From Bacillota bacterium (lineage in GTDB: Bacteria > Bacillota > UBA994): a stretch of 13,498 nt of DNA. Below are positions 1 to 6,459 of the stretch, piece by piece. The position numbers and the translations under genes were made by a program. The notes under the pieces were generated by a model, which was given only the letters and a program-made list of their open reading frames with translations, had not been told where the DNA came from and did no database searches. Where the stretch lies: assembly GCA_018725535.1 (NCBI GenBank), contig QLUS01000037.1, forward strand, positions 1 through 13,498, written 5' to 3'. How positions within the stretch are numbered: position 1 is the first letter of the stretch; each line of letters begins with the position of its first letter.

Positions 1-20
1 AGCCGTAAGCCACTATCTAC

Positions 21-49
21 TTGCCACCCGGCCCCCGCCGTGCTACTAT
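21..49 (+). promoter_or_regulatory. Sigma-A-type promoter with extended -10, upstream of riboswitch and permease
   Basis: A -35 hexamer TTGCCA (21-26, 5 of 6 to consensus), a 17-bp spacer, and a -10 hexamer TACTAT (44-49, 4 of 6) preceded by TGC (41-43), which makes an extended -10. Transcription would start near 56-57, just before the first helix of the aptamer, which is where a riboswitch leader should begin. The assignment rests on matches by eye. Confidence 0.55.
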
Positions 50-56
50 TGAGCTG

Positions 57-151
57 ACCATGAGGGGAGTAGCTTATTTGCGTCAGTCGTCATCACGTGC
101 CTTACTTAGGCACCGGCTGCGCACAAGGATTGCCTTGAAGCAAGATCTCTG
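57..151 (+). promoter_or_regulatory. yybP-ykoY-like Mn2+ riboswitch aptamer
   Basis: Conserved-looking blocks appear in the order expected for the yybP-ykoY (manganese) class: GGGGAGTAGC (64-73), GTCGTCA (86-92), CACCGGC (111-117) and AGCAAGA (139-145). Helices can be drawn around them: P1 GAGG (62-65) with TCTC (146-149); a helix TGCG-T-CAG (79-86) with CTGCGCA (117-123) and one bulged T; hairpin GTGCC/GGCAC (97-101, 109-113) with a 7-nt loop; hairpin CAAGG/CCTTG (124-128, 133-137) with a tetraloop. The class is known to bind Mn2+ and to sit upstream of TerC, MntP, UPF0016 and P-type ATPase transporter genes. The region between 74 and 78 is shorter than in family members I remember. Confidence 0.75.
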
Positions 152-174
152 TTCGCACCAGCGGGCAGAGGTCT
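143..174 (+). promoter_or_regulatory. RBS-sequestering stem (riboswitch expression platform)
   Basis: AGATCTCTG (143-151) can pair over nine positions, with one G-U wobble, with CAGAGGTCT (166-174). This buries the AGAGG ribosome binding site (167-171) next to the TTG start at 175. The left arm reuses the aptamer's AGCAAGA block and the 3' strand of P1, so stem and folded aptamer exclude each other. Ligand binding should therefore free the site: a translational ON switch. The pairing is visible in the sequence; the switching direction is inferred. Confidence 0.6.
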
Positions 175-1473
175 TTGTCTGCGGTTAAACTGCGTGGGGG
201 TGTTAGTTTCTTGAATGATCAGGTCTTGGCAGTATTAGTCTTTGCCGTCACGTTTCTCTTGTTTATTCTTAACCGTGATCGGGCCCTGTTGTACGTATGG
301 GGGGGCAGCTTGGTGCTCTTGGCGCTAGGGGTGATTACAGCGCGTGACGCTTGGCAGGCCCTCAACTGGAACGTGCTCGGCATCTTCTTTGGCACCATGA
401 TCTTGGCCGAGCTGTTTGTGCTGTCGCAAGCCCCGGCCTTTCTCGCCACGAAAATGGTAAACGCGGCGGGCAGCGCTCCGGTAGCTCTCTTAGCCATTGT
501 GGCTTTTGCTGGCGCTCTTTCTGCCTTTATTGAAAATGTAGCTGCGGTGTTTATTGCCGCGCCGCTCGCCCTTGAAACTGCTAAGCGAGTTAAGGTTTCT
601 CCCGTACCGGTTCTAATTGCCGTTGCGACTGTCTCAAACCTGCAGGGCGTCGCTACAATGATTGGCGACTCGCCCAGCATGATGTTGGCTACAGCAGCAC
701 GCATGACTTTTGCCGACTTCTTTTGGATGCAGGGCAGGCCGGGTATTTTCTTTGCCGTGCAGCTCGGGGCCATAGCGGCGGGGGCGATCATGTACTTGTT
801 CTTTCGCGGCGCACAGGGCAGAGCAGGAAAAAAAGCGGCCCCTAAGGTCTCCTCTTGGACGCCGGCGTTGTTTATTGTGCTGCTCGTACTCACACTCGCG
901 GCTTCTTCGTTTATTCCCGACCGCCCAGATGCTCTGCCGGGCCTGATCACGGCCTCTTTTGGTGTACTGGCATTGCTCTGGAACTCCCGCCGGGAGCTGT
1001 TTACAATGGAGCTAACCAAATTAGACTGGCAGACCTTCTTTTTGCTGGCTGGCTTGTTTGTCCTGATCAGCGGCCTCAGCGTGTCTGGGGTAGTTGCCAC
1101 CGTGGCGGATTATATGAGCGCATTTGCCGGGGAATCAATCCTTACAGCTTTCGTGATGATTGTGGTGGTCTCAGTTGCCGTCTCCGCCTTCGTAGATAAT
1201 ATCCCTTACACGATTGCTATGCTCCCGGTTACACAGCTTTTGGCCGAACGCATGGGGGTTAATCCCCTCCCTCTTTTGTTCGCCCTCGTGCTGAGTACAA
1301 GTCTGGGCGGCAATATAACGCCCATTGGAGCGTCAGCTAACGTAGTCGCTGTGGGCATGCTCAAGCGCCACGGCTACAAGGTTTCATTGCTTGAGTTCTT
1401 TAGGATTGGATTCCCAGTCACTGTGGCCGCCGTGACCTTGGGCACGCTGTTTATCTGGTTTGTCTGGATGTAG
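175..1473 (+). CDS. ArsB/NhaD-family (ion transporter superfamily) permease
   Basis: A 432-residue integral membrane protein of the ArsB/NhaD/SLC13-like ion transporter superfamily, with about ten to twelve hydrophobic segments. The two pseudo-symmetric halves each carry the expected re-entrant motif: SAFIENVAAVFIAAP near residues 116-130 and SAFVDNIPYTIAMLP near 337-351. They are followed by IGDSPS (163-168) and GGNITPIGASANV (378-390), typical of COG1055 Na+/H+ antiporter or arsenite permease-like proteins. E120/N121 and D341/N342 are the likely cation-site residues. A polar loop near 211-228 separates the halves. I chose the TTG at 175 because AGAGG (167-171) and the riboswitch stem end there; an in-frame TTG at 211 is an alternative. 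The substrate cannot be read from sequence. Mn2+ riboswitch control suggests metal or cation export, or pH homeostasis. Confidence 0.85.
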   Translation: MSAVKLRGGVSFLNDQVLAVLVFAVTFLLFILNRDRALLYVWGGSLVLLALGVITARDAWQALNWNVLGIFFGTMILAELFVLSQAPAFLATKMVNAAGSAPVALLAIVAFAGALSAFIENVAAVFIAAPLALETAKRVKVSPVPVLIAVATVSNLQGVATMIGDSPSMMLATAARMTFADFFWMQGRPGIFFAVQLGAIAAGAIMYLFFRGAQGRAGKKAAPKVSSWTPALFIVLLVLTLAASSFIPDRPDALPGLITASFGVLALLWNSRRELFTMELTKLDWQTFFLLAGLFVLISGLSVSGVVATVADYMSAFAGESILTAFVMIVVVSVAVSAFVDNIPYTIAMLPVTQLLAERMGVNPLPLLFALVLSTSLGGNITPIGASANVVAVGMLKRHGYKVSLLEFFRIGFPVTVAAVTLGTLFIWFVWM

Positions 1474-1478
1474 ACGAG

Positions 1479-2041
1479 TCACTGCCTCCGCACTGCAAAG
1501 AGCCGCACCAGCATGCTGGTATCACGTAGCCGCGCCTTTGTTTCAACACTTATCGTCATCTGCCTGTACAGCTCGCTCCAGCGCGGCTCTAAGTGACTCC
1601 ACACTTGGGGTTGCCTGCGGTAAATCATACTGCCGACACTTAAGCTGTCGCTGCCGAGCTGCTGCATTAGTATAAAGAGATCCGTCACTTGCGCTGTGAC
1701 AGAATCTTCTAGGTAGGATGGACAATGGCCATTGTGCCCTGAGCCACGTCGCCTGTTAGCAGCGTAAATATCTGTGTCTGAAACACATCCAGCTCATGCA
1801 CCCACCTGTCGCGCACAAACAGCGCGGTGCGTCCTATAACCACCTCCATTAACTGGCGCCCCTGTTGACCCGTGCCGTCTGCGGGTTGATGGTCGGCAGC
1901 TTCTAAGCGTAACGGAGTAAGGTCAAGTATAGGCAGCGCTAGCTCTCCGCCAAGCCCTGTCAGTGTGGAAATGGCGAGGAATAGCCCTCCCACCGCCAAG
2001 GCGCGGTACGGTTGCCGAAAGCCCGCGTACTCTTTGAACCT
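1479..2041 (-). pseudogene. Frameshifted remnant of an unrecognised membrane-anchored protein gene
   Basis: Two minus-strand reading frames abut and appear to be one broken gene. The upstream part is open from about 2041 to a TAG at 1709-1711, with a TTG at 1999 as its first start. It begins with a hydrophobic stretch (LAVGGLFLAISTLTGL), so a signal or membrane anchor. The downstream part, open in another frame through LEDSVTAQVTDLFILMQQLG and on to a stop at 1479-1481, continues smoothly if one base is gained or lost near 1709-1750. A stop at 2042-2044 cuts off any better start; the ATG at 2053-2055 is in a different frame. I do not recognise the family. A sequencing error could explain the frameshift, but not the missing start. 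Confidence 0.4.
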
Positions 2042-2095
2042 TTAGTTTCGCCCATACGCCGACATCAGTACATCCAACGCACCTCGTCAGGCAAA

Positions 2096-2148
2096 GGGTG
2101 AGAGCGGCTAGCCACTCTGCGGTTCACGATTCACAGTTCATAAGTCAC
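2096..2148 (-). repeat. Heptad-repeat element, inverted copy of the array at 8186
   Basis: Read on the minus strand, this stretch runs in 7-bp units, including TGAACTG, TGAATCG, TGAACCG and GCTAGCC. Bases 2103-2141 match 8192-8230 in inverted orientation at 35 of 39 positions, with 20 identical bases in a row (2122-2141 against 8192-8211). The copy therefore lies about 6 kb from its partner, on the other side of the hydrogenase operon. It starts at the ruined 5' end of the gene remnant at 1479-2041, which may mean its arrival broke that gene. Confidence 0.8.
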
Positions 2149-2174
2149 GCTTGCCCAACGGCTGTCGGCTTTGC

Positions 2175-2194
2175 TTGTGATATATTTATCATTT
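2175..2194 (+). promoter_or_regulatory. Operator-like palindrome, distal copy
   Basis: TTGTGATATATTTATCATTT contains TGATA-N4-TATCA. It is 17 of 20 identical to the site at 2284-2303, 109 bp downstream. Two such copies before one operon suggest a transcription factor site. The TTGTGA half resembles Rex or CRP/FNR-family half-sites, but the second half and the spacing do not fit those consensus sites, so the regulator is not assigned. Confidence 0.5.
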
Positions 2195-2272
2195 ACATGT
2201 GCCCTCTTTCACTAGCTTGCACCCACACATGTCCCCACCAAATACTTAAAGTCCTAATATTAAGATTATATT

Positions 2273-2303
2273 TTGTCAAGAATTTGTGATATTCTTATCA
2301 TTA
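2273..2303 (+). promoter_or_regulatory. Hydrogenase operon promoter candidate overlapping proximal palindrome
   Basis: TTGTCA (2273-2278) and TATCAT (2296-2301) are separated by 17 bp, and each matches the sigma-A hexamers at 5 of 6 positions. The palindrome TTGTGATATTCTTATCATTA (2284-2303, TGATA-N4-TATCA) covers the -10, and AAGAAT-N7-ATTCTT (2279-2297) lies inside the same stretch, so a bound protein would block polymerase. The drawback is that transcription would begin near 2308, inside the ribosome binding site. An alternative -10 is TATATT (about 2267-2272) with a weak -35; the palindrome would then be an operator just downstream. Confidence 0.4.
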
Positions 2304-2316
2304 GAGGAGGTGCATC

Positions 2317-3606
2317 GTGTCATATTTTCATTCTGTACGCCTCGACGCTGAACGCTGCAAAGGCTGCACAAACTGCATTAAGCTGTGCCCTACCGAGGCT
2401 ATTCGCGTGCGCGACGGCAAGGCCGTGATCACGGAAGAGCGGTGCATCGACTGCGGCGAGTGCATCCGCGTCTGCCCAAACAACGCCAAGCGCGCGTACT
2501 GCGATGGGTTGCACATGCTTAAGAACTTTAGGTACCGCATCGCTTTGCCTGCACCATCGCTGTATGGCCAATTTAGACACGATGTCACCCCGCGGCAAAT
2601 ACAAAGCGCCTTTCGTCTCTTAGGTTTTGACGACGTTTTTGAAGTAGGTCAAGCGGCAGATTACATCACTTGCGCCATGCGCATCTTCTTAAGAGAAAAC
2701 CCTGACACGACTTGGATTTCGTCGAGCTGCCCAGCCATAGTTCGCCTTATTCAAGTAAAGTTCCCCGAGCTCTTACCCCAACTTATGCCGCTGGACACAC
2801 CCATGGAACTGGCCGCGCAACTTGCTAAACGGCGTGCTTACGACCAGTGGGGGCCAAACACGCAGATAGGGGCATTCTTTATTACCCCTTGTCCGGCTAA
2901 AACCACAGCCGTGCATCAGCCCGAAGGGAACCCCTCCCATGTAGATGGCACAATTTCCATCAGCGAAGCTTACGGGGCTTTGCTTAAGGTATTGCCCGTA
3001 GCCGACGAGGCATCACCTACCCACATGAGCCAGCATGGTTCCGGCTGGGCACTGCCGGGCGGCGAGATTACTGCGCTGGGCAAGACCCGCTCCCTAGCCG
3101 CAAACGGTGTGCGCGATGTGACTCTCTTGTTCGAGGAACTTGAACTCGGGCACCTCGAAGGCATTGACTTTATTGAAGCGCAGGCCTGCCCGGGTGGGTG
3201 CCTAGGCGGACCCTTAACGGTGACCAATGCCTTTGTGTCCAGAGCACGCTTAGAGCGGCTTCTGTATAAGCTTCCGGTGCTCGCAACGGAGGATTGCGCG
3301 CACATCACGCCGCTCATCTCCTTTACGCAGCCGCTTCGCCCCCGCCCTATTCTGCCGCTTGACAGTGACGTTTCTGCCGCTATCCGTCTGCTAGAACAAT
3401 TAGAGGAACTCCTGCATGGCCTACCACGACTTGACTGCGGCGCATGTGGCGCACCGAGCTGCCGCGCTCTCGCCGAAGACATCGTACGAGGGTTGGCCAC
3501 CGAGACAGACTGTGTAATTAAGCTGCGAGAAAAAGTTAAGCGCCTCGCTTTAGAAATGGTGGACCTAGCCACCAAACTACCGCCCGCCATGGGCAGAGAG
3601 GGATAG
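2317..3606 (+). CDS. Sensory-type [FeFe]-hydrogenase-like protein (HydS/TM1421-like)
   Basis: A 429-residue iron-sulfur protein with a hydrogenase-like core. Two N-terminal [4Fe-4S] motifs are visible (C14, C17, C20, C24 and C43, C46, C49, C53), then a [FeFe]-hydrogenase large-subunit domain (about 73-320), then a C-terminal [4Fe-4S] (Fes, PF04060-type) motif at C374, C377, C382, C399. The four H-cluster cysteine positions are kept (C138, C192, C291, C295). Pocket residues of catalytic enzymes are changed: SSSCP instead of TSCCP, TPC instead of MPC, and EAQAC instead of ExMxC. This fits the sensory or low-activity group, so the likely role is redox or H2 sensing rather than bulk turnover; that is inference. 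It starts at GTG 2317, six bases after AGGAGG (2305-2310), and leads the operon. Confidence 0.85.
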   Translation: MSYFHSVRLDAERCKGCTNCIKLCPTEAIRVRDGKAVITEERCIDCGECIRVCPNNAKRAYCDGLHMLKNFRYRIALPAPSLYGQFRHDVTPRQIQSAFRLLGFDDVFEVGQAADYITCAMRIFLRENPDTTWISSSCPAIVRLIQVKFPELLPQLMPLDTPMELAAQLAKRRAYDQWGPNTQIGAFFITPCPAKTTAVHQPEGNPSHVDGTISISEAYGALLKVLPVADEASPTHMSQHGSGWALPGGEITALGKTRSLAANGVRDVTLLFEELELGHLEGIDFIEAQACPGGCLGGPLTVTNAFVSRARLERLLYKLPVLATEDCAHITPLISFTQPLRPRPILPLDSDVSAAIRLLEQLEELLHGLPRLDCGACGAPSCRALAEDIVRGLATETDCVIKLREKVKRLALEMVDLATKLPPAMGREG

Positions 3607-3609
3607 TTT

Positions 3610-3993
3610 ATGCCAAACCTAGATGAAATCATTAAGTCCCTAGACCTTACGGTGCTCACACCCCTTAAGTCGCCGCCTATTGAAGTGGAGTATGCCTGTG
3701 CGTCAGATCTCCTGAGCAACGTCATGGCCACGTGCCCCGGGCACTGCCTTTGGATCACGGTGCAATGCCACATGAATGTCGTCGGCGTAGCCTCTTTGCT
3801 CGACGTACAGGCGGTGGTGCTGGTGGGCGGTGCCGTGCCCGACCAAGCTGTGCTGAAAAAGGCACGCGAGGTGGGAGTAACGCTGCTTGCCACCAACGAC
3901 TCGGCCTTTAATCTATGCGGCAGGCTTTACAGCCTCGGCATTCGCGGCGTACGCAGACACGAACTGAGCCACAAATCCGGAGGTGTGCTATGA
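3610..3993 (+). CDS. DRTGG-domain protein
   Basis: A 127-residue soluble protein that looks like a stand-alone DRTGG domain (PF07085), the regulatory domain found next to CBS or phosphotransacetylase modules. Visible family features are CASDLLSNVMA (about 30-40), the central hydrophobic strand AVVLVGG (about 68-74), and the C-terminal LLATNDSAFNLCGRLY (92-107). The start at ATG 3610 lies three bases after the upstream stop, and its ribosome binding site GAGAGGG sits inside the end of that gene. It overlaps the next gene by 4 bp (ATGA at 3990-3993), so translation is coupled. Single-domain DRTGG proteins recur beside sensory hydrogenase genes in Thermotoga- and Clostridia-type hydrogenase operons. 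The ligand is unknown. Confidence 0.75.
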   Translation: MPNLDEIIKSLDLTVLTPLKSPPIEVEYACASDLLSNVMATCPGHCLWITVQCHMNVVGVASLLDVQAVVLVGGAVPDQAVLKKAREVGVTLLATNDSAFNLCGRLYSLGIRGVRRHELSHKSGGVL

Positions 3994-4331
3994 AGTCTCT
4001 ACAGGAATTAAAAGCCATGCGCGAGCGCATGGGCGAAAGCAAAGGCATACGCACGCGTGCAAGTCCAACCAAGATTACAGTTGCTATGGGCACATGCGGT
4101 ATTGCCGCCGGAGCTCGGAGCGTGCTCCTCGCCATTATGGGCGAACTCGCGGAGACAGGTCTACGCGATACTGCCGTCACACAGACCGGGTGCCTAGGTA
4201 TGTGTGAGAGGGAGCCTCTCGTAGAAGTCGTCCACCAAGACCACACGACTTTATACGCCTACGTTAACGCGGAACGCGCGCGGCAAATCGTCCGCGACCT
4301 GTTAAGCACGGCCGAGAAAGAGGAAAAGTAA
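3990..4331 (+). CDS. hndB: HndB-like [2Fe-2S] thioredoxin-fold ferredoxin
   Basis: A 113-residue protein of the HndB type, a small thioredoxin-fold [2Fe-2S] protein of NADP-reducing hydrogenase operons. The signature blocks are MGTCGIAAGAR (33-43) and TGCLGMCEREP (66-76). Only three cysteines are present (C36, C68, C72), so the fourth cluster ligand expected from NuoE-type folds is not an obvious cysteine. The reading frame is open upstream to a start at 3915, but I chose ATG 3990. It follows GGAGGTG (3979-3985), overlaps the upstream stop as ATGA, and removes 25 arginine-rich residues that do not look like this family. The protein probably relays electrons, or docks, between the sensory protein and the HndACD core. 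Confidence 0.8.
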   Translation: MKSLQELKAMRERMGESKGIRTRASPTKITVAMGTCGIAAGARSVLLAIMGELAETGLRDTAVTQTGCLGMCEREPLVEVVHQDHTTLYAYVNAERARQIVRDLLSTAEKEEK

Positions 4332-4802
4332 ATGGCAGAACGACAAGCCAATTCTAGCCAGCGACAAATGATACTGCCCTTTGTTGACCAACCTGGAGGT
4401 CTGCTAAAGGCACTGCACGCGCTGCAGAACGCCTCTCCCGCCCACTTCCTAGCGCCCAGTGACCTAAAACTCGTGGCCGAAGTGTTTGGCGTGCCCGAAG
4501 CTAAAGTATGGGGTACAGCCACATTCTACTCTCTCTACTCCACCTCGCCGCGCGGGCGCCACATCATCCGTGTATGCGAAAGCGCCCCCTGTTACGTTGT
4601 TGGCGCTATGGACATTCTTAAGGTCTTAGAGGAAACGCTAGATGTCAAGCCCGGAGAGACCACCGGCGACGGACGCTTCACACTAGAAGTCGCGAGTTGC
4701 CTAGGGGTGTGTGGCGTAGCACCTGCGCTGATGGTCGATCTGGACGTCCACGGCAATCTGACAAGAGATAGATTAAACGCCATTTTGGCGGAATACGCCT
4801 AG
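4332..4802 (+). CDS. hndA: NuoE-like [2Fe-2S] subunit of NAD(P)-linked hydrogenase
   Basis: A 156-residue homologue of NuoE, called HndA in NADP-reducing hydrogenase and HydC in Thermotoga-type enzymes. It carries one [2Fe-2S] cluster with ligands visible as VCESAPC (C82, C87) and SCLGVC (C123, C127). The helical N-terminal region contains the family motif VWGTATFYSLYS (59-70). It passes electrons in the flavin (HndC) module of the cytoplasmic complex. The ATG follows directly on the upstream stop with no gap, and a GAGGA ribosome binding site lies at about 4319-4323 inside the upstream gene. Length is typical of the family. Confidence 0.92.
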   Translation: MAERQANSSQRQMILPFVDQPGGLLKALHALQNASPAHFLAPSDLKLVAEVFGVPEAKVWGTATFYSLYSTSPRGRHIIRVCESAPCYVVGAMDILKVLEETLDVKPGETTGDGRFTLEVASCLGVCGVAPALMVDLDVHGNLTRDRLNAILAEYA

Positions 4803-4818
4803 GGCTGGGGGTAAAGCT

Positions 4819-6459
4819 GTGAAGTACTATCGTGCACATGTACTCATCTGTAGCGGTTCTAACTGCGCAATTAAGGGATGCCGCAGCGTCAAACAAGCAT
4901 GCGAACAGGAGATAATCCGCCATGGTCTGCAGGGTGAAGTTCAGGTCGTGGATACGGGGTGTCTCGGACTATGCGACCAAGGACCCGCCTTAGTGGTGTA
5001 CCCTGAAGGCGTAATGTATGGCCGGTTGACGCCTAGCGACGTCCTAGAAATTGTATCCGAGCACCTCCTGAAAGGACGCCTCGTGCACCGCCTGATGCAG
5101 CAACCCACAGGCCCAGCGGGAGAAGTCTCGCCACTAAGCATGACCCCTTTCTTCCAGAAACAAAAGCGCGTCGTGCTTAAGAACTGCGGCTTGATTGACC
5201 CCGAACGAATAGAAGACTATGTGCGGGCGGGCGGATACACGGCCTTAGCCACCGCACTTGATGTAATGACCCCAGAGCGCGTTATCGCCGAAATTAAGCA
5301 GTCTGGACTGCGCGGCAGAGGCGGCGCTGGCTTTCCTACCGGGAGAAAATGGGAGTACACTCGCGTAGCAGCAGGACAACAGAAGTACATTATCGGCAAT
5401 GCCGATGAAGGAGAACCGGGTACATTCAAAGACCGCCTGATTCTCGAAGGCGACCCACACCTAATTATCGAGGGGATGGCGATAGCTGGCTACGCTATTG
5501 GTGCCACGCGCGGCATAGTTTACATCCGCGGCGAGTACGAGCTGTCTATCCACCGCATGGAACTCGCCATTCGCCAGGCGCGGGAAAATGGGCTGCTGGG
5601 CGAGGGGATACTTGGCTCCGCATTCTCGTTTGACCTAGAAGTCTGCGCGGGTGCCGGCGCATACGTGTGCGGCGAAGAAACAGCGCTGATTGAGTCGATT
5701 GAGGGCAATCGCGGGGAACCTCGCTTTAAGCCGCCCTACCCAGCGGAAAAAGGACTGTGGGGACAGCCGACCTCGGTTAACAACGTAGAAACCTTAGCTA
5801 ACGTTCCCTCGATTATTGAACAAGGGGCGCTGTGGTATCGTTCCTTGGGTACGCCAAACTCACCCGGCACTAAAGTGTTTACCCTCACCGGCAACATTGT
5901 TAACAGTGGTCTGATTGAAGTGCCGATGGGCATCACTTTGCGCGAAGTGATCTACGAAATTGGGGGCGGGATCCCGGACGGCAAGAAGTTCAAAATGGCC
6001 CAAACCGGGGGTACTTCAGGCGGATGCCTCGCCGCAGCACATCTCGATATCCCTATGGATTATGACTCGCTGCAAAGCCACGGCTCAAGTCTTGGCAGCG
6101 GCGCACTCCTGATTATGGACGACACTCACTGCATTGTTGACCTCACCCGCTGTTTCCTAAAGTTCTTTGTGCATGAATCCTGCGGACAGTGCACGCCCTG
6201 CCGCGAAGGTACTCCCGCCCTGTATCACCTACTGGGGAAGGTCAGCGCCGGTGCAGGCGGCCACGCGGACATTCAGCTAATTAACAGATTGTCACGTACT
6301 ATGCAAAGCAGCAGTCTGTGTGCGCTAGGCCAAACCGCGCCGGTGCCGGTGCTGTCGGCTCTGCAGCACTTCTGGCCGGAAGTGGAAGCGCACCTTAACG
6401 GGCGATGCCCTGCTAACAAATGCGTGATGGGAAAGGCGGCGGGCAAAATTGCTAACTAA
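4819..6459 (+). CDS. hndC: NuoF-like flavin subunit HndC/HydB, without C-terminal ferredoxin module
   Basis: A 546-residue NAD(P)-binding flavoprotein. The N-terminal thioredoxin-fold [2Fe-2S] domain (1-85) has C11, C16, C48 and C52. The NuoF core shows the FMN-site motif GLRGRGGAGFPTGRKW (163-178), NADEGEPGTFKDR (194-206) and VCGEETALIESIEG (283-296). An SLBB region (about 355-430) and an N3-type [4Fe-4S] site (C455, C458, C461, C501) follow. It ends soon after CPANKC (530-535). Bifurcating HydB proteins usually continue there with two more [4Fe-4S] motifs, which are absent and not found downstream in another frame. GTG 4819 follows a GGGGG stretch; the last 11 bp overlap hndD. It transfers electrons between NAD(P)H and the Fe-S chain of HndD. 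Confidence 0.92.
   Translation: MKYYRAHVLICSGSNCAIKGCRSVKQACEQEIIRHGLQGEVQVVDTGCLGLCDQGPALVVYPEGVMYGRLTPSDVLEIVSEHLLKGRLVHRLMQQPTGPAGEVSPLSMTPFFQKQKRVVLKNCGLIDPERIEDYVRAGGYTALATALDVMTPERVIAEIKQSGLRGRGGAGFPTGRKWEYTRVAAGQQKYIIGNADEGEPGTFKDRLILEGDPHLIIEGMAIAGYAIGATRGIVYIRGEYELSIHRMELAIRQARENGLLGEGILGSAFSFDLEVCAGAGAYVCGEETALIESIEGNRGEPRFKPPYPAEKGLWGQPTSVNNVETLANVPSIIEQGALWYRSLGTPNSPGTKVFTLTGNIVNSGLIEVPMGITLREVIYEIGGGIPDGKKFKMAQTGGTSGGCLAAAHLDIPMDYDSLQSHGSSLGSGALLIMDDTHCIVDLTRCFLKFFVHESCGQCTPCREGTPALYHLLGKVSAGAGGHADIQLINRLSRTMQSSSLCALGQTAPVPVLSALQHFWPEVEAHLNGRCPANKCVMGKAAGKIAN

Larger units (their letters stand above)
1474..2316. other. 843-bp region without an intact gene
   Basis: From left to right this gap holds the minus-strand gene remnant (1479-2041), a heptad-repeat element (about 2096-2148), an inverted repeat ACATGTG/CACATGT (2195-2201 and 2226-2232), and the control region of the hydrogenase operon (about 2170-2316). 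I see no clear intrinsic terminator for the permease gene and no RNA gene. From about 2240 the base composition turns clearly AT-rich, as expected of a promoter. Confidence 0.6.

Noticed and set aside
219..1100. Open 293-codon frame on the minus strand inside the permease gene
   Set aside because: It is an antisense shadow of a clear ArsB/NhaD-type gene; its translation is rich in Ala, Arg, Ser and Thr with no family features.
2284..2303. Canonical Rex operator
   Set aside because: Only the TTGTGA half fits; the second half lacks TCACAA and the spacing is two bases too long, so the regulator is left unassigned.
2970..3896. Open 308-codon minus-strand frame over the sensory hydrogenase and DRTGG genes
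   Set aside because: It spans two well-supported genes on the other strand, has a low-complexity Ser/Arg-rich translation and no plausible ribosome binding site or neighbour context.
3915..3989. 25-codon N-terminal extension of the HndB-like protein
   Set aside because: It overlaps the DRTGG gene fully, is arginine-rich and unlike the family, while ATG 3990 has a good ribosome binding site and the classic ATGA overlap.
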